The notes beneath the pieces are model-generated. The model was not told where the DNA came from. It made no database searches and was given only the letters and a program-made list of their open reading frames with translations. This document shows, piece after piece, positions 60,590 to 64,000 of a DNA stretch of 64,000 nt. Location: NCBI RefSeq assembly GCF_023701745.1, contig NZ_JAJOZB010000001.1, positions 7,797,001 through 7,861,000 of the forward strand, written 5' to 3'. Every line of letters begins with the position of its first letter. Within the stretch, counting starts at the first letter, position 1. The stretch comes from Streptomyces sp. RKAG293. Lineage in GTDB: Bacteria > Actinomycetota > Actinomycetes > Streptomycetales > Streptomycetaceae. Both the position numbers and the translations under genes were made by a program.

Positions 60590-63500
60590 CGGCGCCGGTG
60601 GCGCGGGGGAGTCCGGCATCGCCGGGGAACTCCGCCGCGCGATCGTCTCGCGGCTCTCCGAGTGGTACGGGCTCGACCCGGCCGACATAGACGACGACCG
60701 GCCGTTCGCGGAACTCGGCATCACGTCACGGGACGCCATCGCCCTCACCGCCGAACTGCGCGCGCTCACCGCCGTTCACCTGCCCGCGACCCTGCTGTGG
60801 GAGGCGCCGACGCTGGGTCGGCTGCTGTCGGTGGTCGAAGCCGCGGTAGGGGACTCGGTCGGAGACTCGGTCGGAGACGAGGAGAAGGCCGGTTTCCCGG
60901 CGCCGAGTCCGCGTGCCGCCCCGGCGCAGCCGACGGGCGGCGCGCCGAGCGCGGTCGCCGTCGCCGTCGCTGTCGTCGGTATCGGCTGCCGGCTCCCGGG
61001 CGGCATCACCTCCCCGGCCGGCTTCTGGGAGCTGCTCAGCGGCGGCGGCAACGCCGTGGGCACGCTTCCCGACGGGCGGTGGGCCCCGTTCGTCCCCGAC
61101 GGCGCGCCGCCCGAGGGCATCAGCCGGCATGGCGCGTTCCTGTCCGACGTCGCGGGGTTCGACGCCGAGTTCTTCGGCATCTCGCCGCACGAGGCCACCC
61201 TCATGGACCCCCAGCAGCGGCTGCTGCTGGAAGTGACCCGGGAGAGCCTCGACCACGCCGCCGTCCCCGCGCCGGGCCTGGCCGGGACCCGCACCGGCGT
61301 GTTCATCGGGATCAGCGGCAACGAGTACGCCCAGCTCACCACCGCCGACCTGGACGCGGTCGACGCGTGGACCCCGCCGGGCGCCGCCCTGAGCATCGCC
61401 GCGAACCGCCTCTCGTACGCGCTGGACCTGCGCGGTCCCAGCCTCGCCCTGGACACCGCCTGCTCCTCGTCGCTGGTCGCCGTGCACCACGCCGTCCGCA
61501 GCCTGGTGTCCGGTGAGACCGACACGGCCCTCGCCGGCGGTGTGAACCTGCTGCTGTCGCCCGCGCTGACCCTGGCCTTCCAGCGCGCGGGGGCGCTCGC
61601 GCCCGACGGACGGTGCAAGACCTTCGACGCCGCGGCCGACGGCATGGTGCGCGGCGAGGGCTGCGCGGTCGTCGTCCTCCGGCGGCTGGCGGACGCCGAG
61701 CGGGACGGGAACCGCGTCCTCGCCGTCATCCGGTCGACCGCCGTCAACTCCGACGGCCGCTCCAACGGGCTGCTGGCCCCCAACCCCGAGGCCCAGCGAG
61801 CCCTGCTGGAGCAGGCCCACGCCGGTGCGGGCACCGAACTCGACTACGTCGAGGCGCACGGCACCGGCACCGTGCTCGGCGACCCGATCGAGGCGCACGC
61901 CCTGGGGGCGGTGCTGGGCCGTGGCCGCGAACCCGACCAACCGCTGCTCATCGGCTCGGCGAAGACCAACGTCGGCCATCTGGAGGCCGCGGCCGGCATC
62001 ACCGGGCTGGTCAAGACGGTGCTGGCGCTGCACCACGACGAACTCCCGCCGCACCTCAACTTCGGCACCCCCAACCCGCTCATCGACTTCGACGCGCTGG
62101 GTCTGCGGGTCGTCGACTCCCCGGAGCCCTGGCCGCGTTACTCGGGCCGGGCCACCGCGGGCGTCTCCGCCTTCGGGTTCGGCGGCACCAACGCGCACGT
62201 CGTGCTGGAGGAGTACCGGCCCGCGCTGAGGAAGGCGCCGGCGCCCGGGGGAGCGCCGGCCATCACCGTCCTGGACGCCCTTTCCGCCGCGCGGCTGCGC
62301 GAGGACGCGGCGGGGCTGAGCCGCTGGCTCGCGTCGCCCGCGGCCCGTGGGGTCAGGATCGAGGACGTCGCCCGAACGCTGCACGGCCGCACCGGCCGCG
62401 GCCGGTACCGCGCGGCCGTGGTCGCGGGCAGCCGTGAGGACGCCGCGGCGGCGTTCGCCTGCCTCGCCGAGGGCCGGCCCCATCCGGCGGTCGTCACCGG
62501 CGGCCCGGCCACCGAAACCGCCCGCCCCGTCTGGGTGTTCTCCGGCTACGGCTCCCAGTGGCCGGGCATGGCCCGCCGGCTGCTCACGGCGGAACCCGCG
62601 TTCGCCGAGGCGGTGGACCGGCTGGAACCCCTGCTGCTCGAGCACGCGGGCCTCTCGCTGCGCGCGCGACTGGAACCGGATGCGGAGCTGTCGTCCCCGT
62701 CGGTCGTGCAACCGGTGCTGTACGGGCTCCAGGTCGCCCTGGCCTGGCTCTGGCGCGCCTACGGAATCGAACCGGCTGCCGTCATCGGCCACTCGATGGG
62801 CGAGGTCGCCGCCGCCGTGGTCGCCGGTGCGCTCGACGCCGGGACCGGGGCCCGCGTCATCGCGGCCCGCTCCCGACTGCTGGACGGGCTGTCGGGCGGG
62901 GCGATGGCCGTGGTGGAACTCTCCGCCGCGCAGGTACGGACGCACACCGGAACGTGGCCCAGTCTGCTGGTCGCCGTCCACTCCTCGCCCGGCCAGAGCG
63001 TCGTCACCGGCACGGCGGACGACATCGGCGGGCTGATCCGACGGGTGGAGCGGGACGGCGGGCTCGCCCGATCGCTGGGGGTCGCCGCGGCCGGCCACTC
63101 CCCGCAGGTCGACCCGCTGCTCGGCCCGCTGGCCGGAGAACTCGGCGAGGTGACGCACCTGCCGCCCGGCGTTCCCTTCTACAGCACCGTCCTGGACTCG
63201 CCCCGCGAACTGCCGGTCTTCGACACCGGGTACTGGGTGGCCGGACTGCGCCGACCCGTGCGCTTCGCGCAGGCGGTCGCCGCCGCGGCGGCGGACGGGC
63301 ACCGGCTGTTCGTCGAGGTCTCCCCACACCCCACGCAACTGCATCCGCTCGCCGAGACGCTGAGCGCCTCGAATATCGCTTCGGGTGCCACTCCGGATGC
63401 CGCCTCGGGTGCCGTTTCGGGTGCCGGGAACGCCGCGCTGTTCCCGACCCTGCGCCGGAACACCGACGACGCCTTCTCGTTCCGGCACAGCCTGGCGGCG

Positions 63501-64000
63501 CAGCTGGTCCGCGGCATGGCCGTCGACCCCGGGGCGCTGCACGGGGGCGGCCGGATCGTCGACGTACCGAGCGTGGGCTGGCGGCACCGTCCCTACTGGG
63601 TGAAGGGGCGGCTGGCGGCACAGCGGCAGGAGCCCGATCCGGTACCGCTGCCGACGCCCGGCACCGCCCAGCCGGCGGACCGGCCCCGGACCGTCATCGA
63701 CCGGCTGCGGGAGCATGTCGCCCAGGTCATGGGATACGCGCCGGAACACATCGACCCCGGCACGCCGCTCACCGACCTCGGCCTCGACTCCCTCATGGCC
63801 ACCCGCATCCTGGCCGCCGTCCAGCGCGACTTCGGCACGGTCGTCGAACCGCGTGTGCTGCTGCGCAACGGCACCGTCGCCGAGCTCGCCGCGTGGCTGG
63901 AGCCGTCGGGCCCGGAGGACGGTACGGAGCAGGCGTCCGAGGATGCGTTCACGGGTGTGCTTCCCCGGGACGCCGCCGAGCGGCTGGTCTCCCGGGCCTG
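60582..64000 (+). CDS. Type I polyketide synthase ACP-KS-AT-ACP (Pks13-like), 3' end missing
   Basis: The frame starts at GTG 60582 and is open to the window end (1139 codons). The N-terminal ACP has Ser49 in ELGITSRDAIAL. The KS (about 125-540) has Cys294 in DTACSSSLVAV, EAHGTGTVLGDP and KTNVGHLEAAAG. The AT (about 640-960) has Ser738 in GHSMGE. The second ACP has Ser1070 in LGLDSLMATRI. Linkers contain short repeats (SVGDSVGD; SGATPDAASGAVSGA). An N-terminal ACP before the KS, the TSRDA form of its serine motif, and PRDAAERL after the second ACP match my memory of mycobacterial Pks13, which ends in a thioesterase. There is no KR, DH or ER in the visible part, so the product would be a beta-keto alpha-branched acid. 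Confidence 0.92.
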   Translation, partial: MSDGAGGAGESGIAGELRRAIVSRLSEWYGLDPADIDDDRPFAELGITSRDAIALTAELRALTAVHLPATLLWEAPTLGRLLSVVEAAVGDSVGDSVGDEEKAGFPAPSPRAAPAQPTGGAPSAVAVAVAVVGIGCRLPGGITSPAGFWELLSGGGNAVGTLPDGRWAPFVPDGAPPEGISRHGAFLSDVAGFDAEFFGISPHEATLMDPQQRLLLEVTRESLDHAAVPAPGLAGTRTGVFIGISGNEYAQLTTADLDAVDAWTPPGAALSIAANRLSYALDLRGPSLALDTACSSSLVAVHHAVRSLVSGETDTALAGGVNLLLSPALTLAFQRAGALAPDGRCKTFDAAADGMVRGEGCAVVVLRRLADAERDGNRVLAVIRSTAVNSDGRSNGLLAPNPEAQRALLEQAHAGAGTELDYVEAHGTGTVLGDPIEAHALGAVLGRGREPDQPLLIGSAKTNVGHLEAAAGITGLVKTVLALHHDELPPHLNFGTPNPLIDFDALGLRVVDSPEPWPRYSGRATAGVSAFGFGGTNAHVVLEEYRPALRKAPAPGGAPAITVLDALSAARLREDAAGLSRWLASPAARGVRIEDVARTLHGRTGRGRYRAAVVAGSREDAAAAFACLAEGRPHPAVVTGGPATETARPVWVFSGYGSQWPGMARRLLTAEPAFAEAVDRLEPLLLEHAGLSLRARLEPDAELSSPSVVQPVLYGLQVALAWLWRAYGIEPAAVIGHSMGEVAAAVVAGALDAGTGARVIAARSRLLDGLSGGAMAVVELSAAQVRTHTGTWPSLLVAVHSSPGQSVVTGTADDIGGLIRRVERDGGLARSLGVAAAGHSPQVDPLLGPLAGELGEVTHLPPGVPFYSTVLDSPRELPVFDTGYWVAGLRRPVRFAQAVAAAAADGHRLFVEVSPHPTQLHPLAETLSASNIASGATPDAASGAVSGAGNAALFPTLRRNTDDAFSFRHSLAAQLVRGMAVDPGALHGGGRIVDVPSVGWRHRPYWVKGRLAAQRQEPDPVPLPTPGTAQPADRPRTVIDRLREHVAQVMGYAPEHIDPGTPLTDLGLDSLMATRILAAVQRDFGTVVEPRVLLRNGTVAELAAWLEPSGPEDGTEQASEDAFTGVLPRDAAERLVSRA

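Noticed and set aside
60726-63749. About 1000-codon minus-strand open frame opposite the PKS
   Set aside because: The plus strand carries intact KS, AT and ACP motifs; the antisense frame is Arg/Gly-rich with no domains.
1-64000. Mobile element or genomic island borders
   Set aside because: I found no integrase, transposase, tRNA or flanking direct repeat; base composition looks uniform except in promoter pockets.

Overview
The window is very GC-rich, densely packed DNA with GTG/TTG starts, many ATGA stop/start overlaps, DUF4232 and DUF4397 secreted proteins, a class F sortase and several actinobacterial regulator families. All of this points to a chromosomal region of a Streptomyces-like actinomycete. 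I see no rRNA, tRNA, CRISPR array, insertion sequence or phage gene.

Region 1 (1-23738) is a surface or extracellular polysaccharide locus. It has sugar-nucleotide genes at both ends: a UDP-hexose 6-dehydrogenase and a UDP-GlcNAc 2-epimerase on the left, and a Gfo/Idh/MocA dehydrogenase, SDR epimerase, two DegT aminotransferases and a NeuD/PglD-type acetyltransferase on the right. Between them lie three chain-length (Wzz-like) modules, one of them fused to an O-antigen polymerase/ligase-like domain, a Wzx-like flippase, glycosyltransferases, an acyltransferase, a secreted beta-helix protein and a 1115-residue secreted DUF4082 protein. The enzymes match the steps of the UDP-ManNAc3NAcA (Wbp-type) pathway, but the acetyltransferase frame is broken at a 5-base homopolymer.

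Region 2 (23832-26318) holds a small candidate peptide gene, an MFS transporter, a 31-codon linking frame and a membrane-anchored beta-propeller-like protein.

Region 3 (26362-47851) looks like an aromatic-acid catabolic island. It has two esterases, a LacI regulator, a CoA ligase fused to a thioesterase, a monooxygenase/old-yellow-enzyme fusion of the salicylyl-CoA 5-hydroxylase type, a nitrilase, a gentisate 1,2-dioxygenase-like bicupin, an FAH-family hydrolase, a maleate isomerase and a PaaX regulator, followed by an Opp/Dpp-type importer. Read together: ester or nitrile precursors to an aromatic acid, then acyl-CoA, 5-hydroxylation, gentisate, maleylpyruvate, maleate plus pyruvate, and fumarate. 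Five copies of a CACGTG-centred palindrome lie before the esterases, the LacI gene and the importer, and two promoters share an unusually conserved -35/spacer block.

Region 4 (47969-54036) has a membrane protein, a DUF4397 protein and a class F sortase, then a MarR regulator with a two-gene ABC-2 exporter, then a DUF4232 lipoprotein.

Region 5 (54206-64000) has a PucR-family regulator and an MFS exporter facing an operon of acyl-CoA carboxylase beta subunit, fatty acyl-AMP ligase and a type I PKS with the order ACP-KS-AT-ACP, which runs off the window. This gene set and domain order is that of the mycolic acid condensation locus (AccD4, FadD32, Pks13) of mycobacteria, unexpected in a Streptomyces-like genome. 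It is the most striking feature here.
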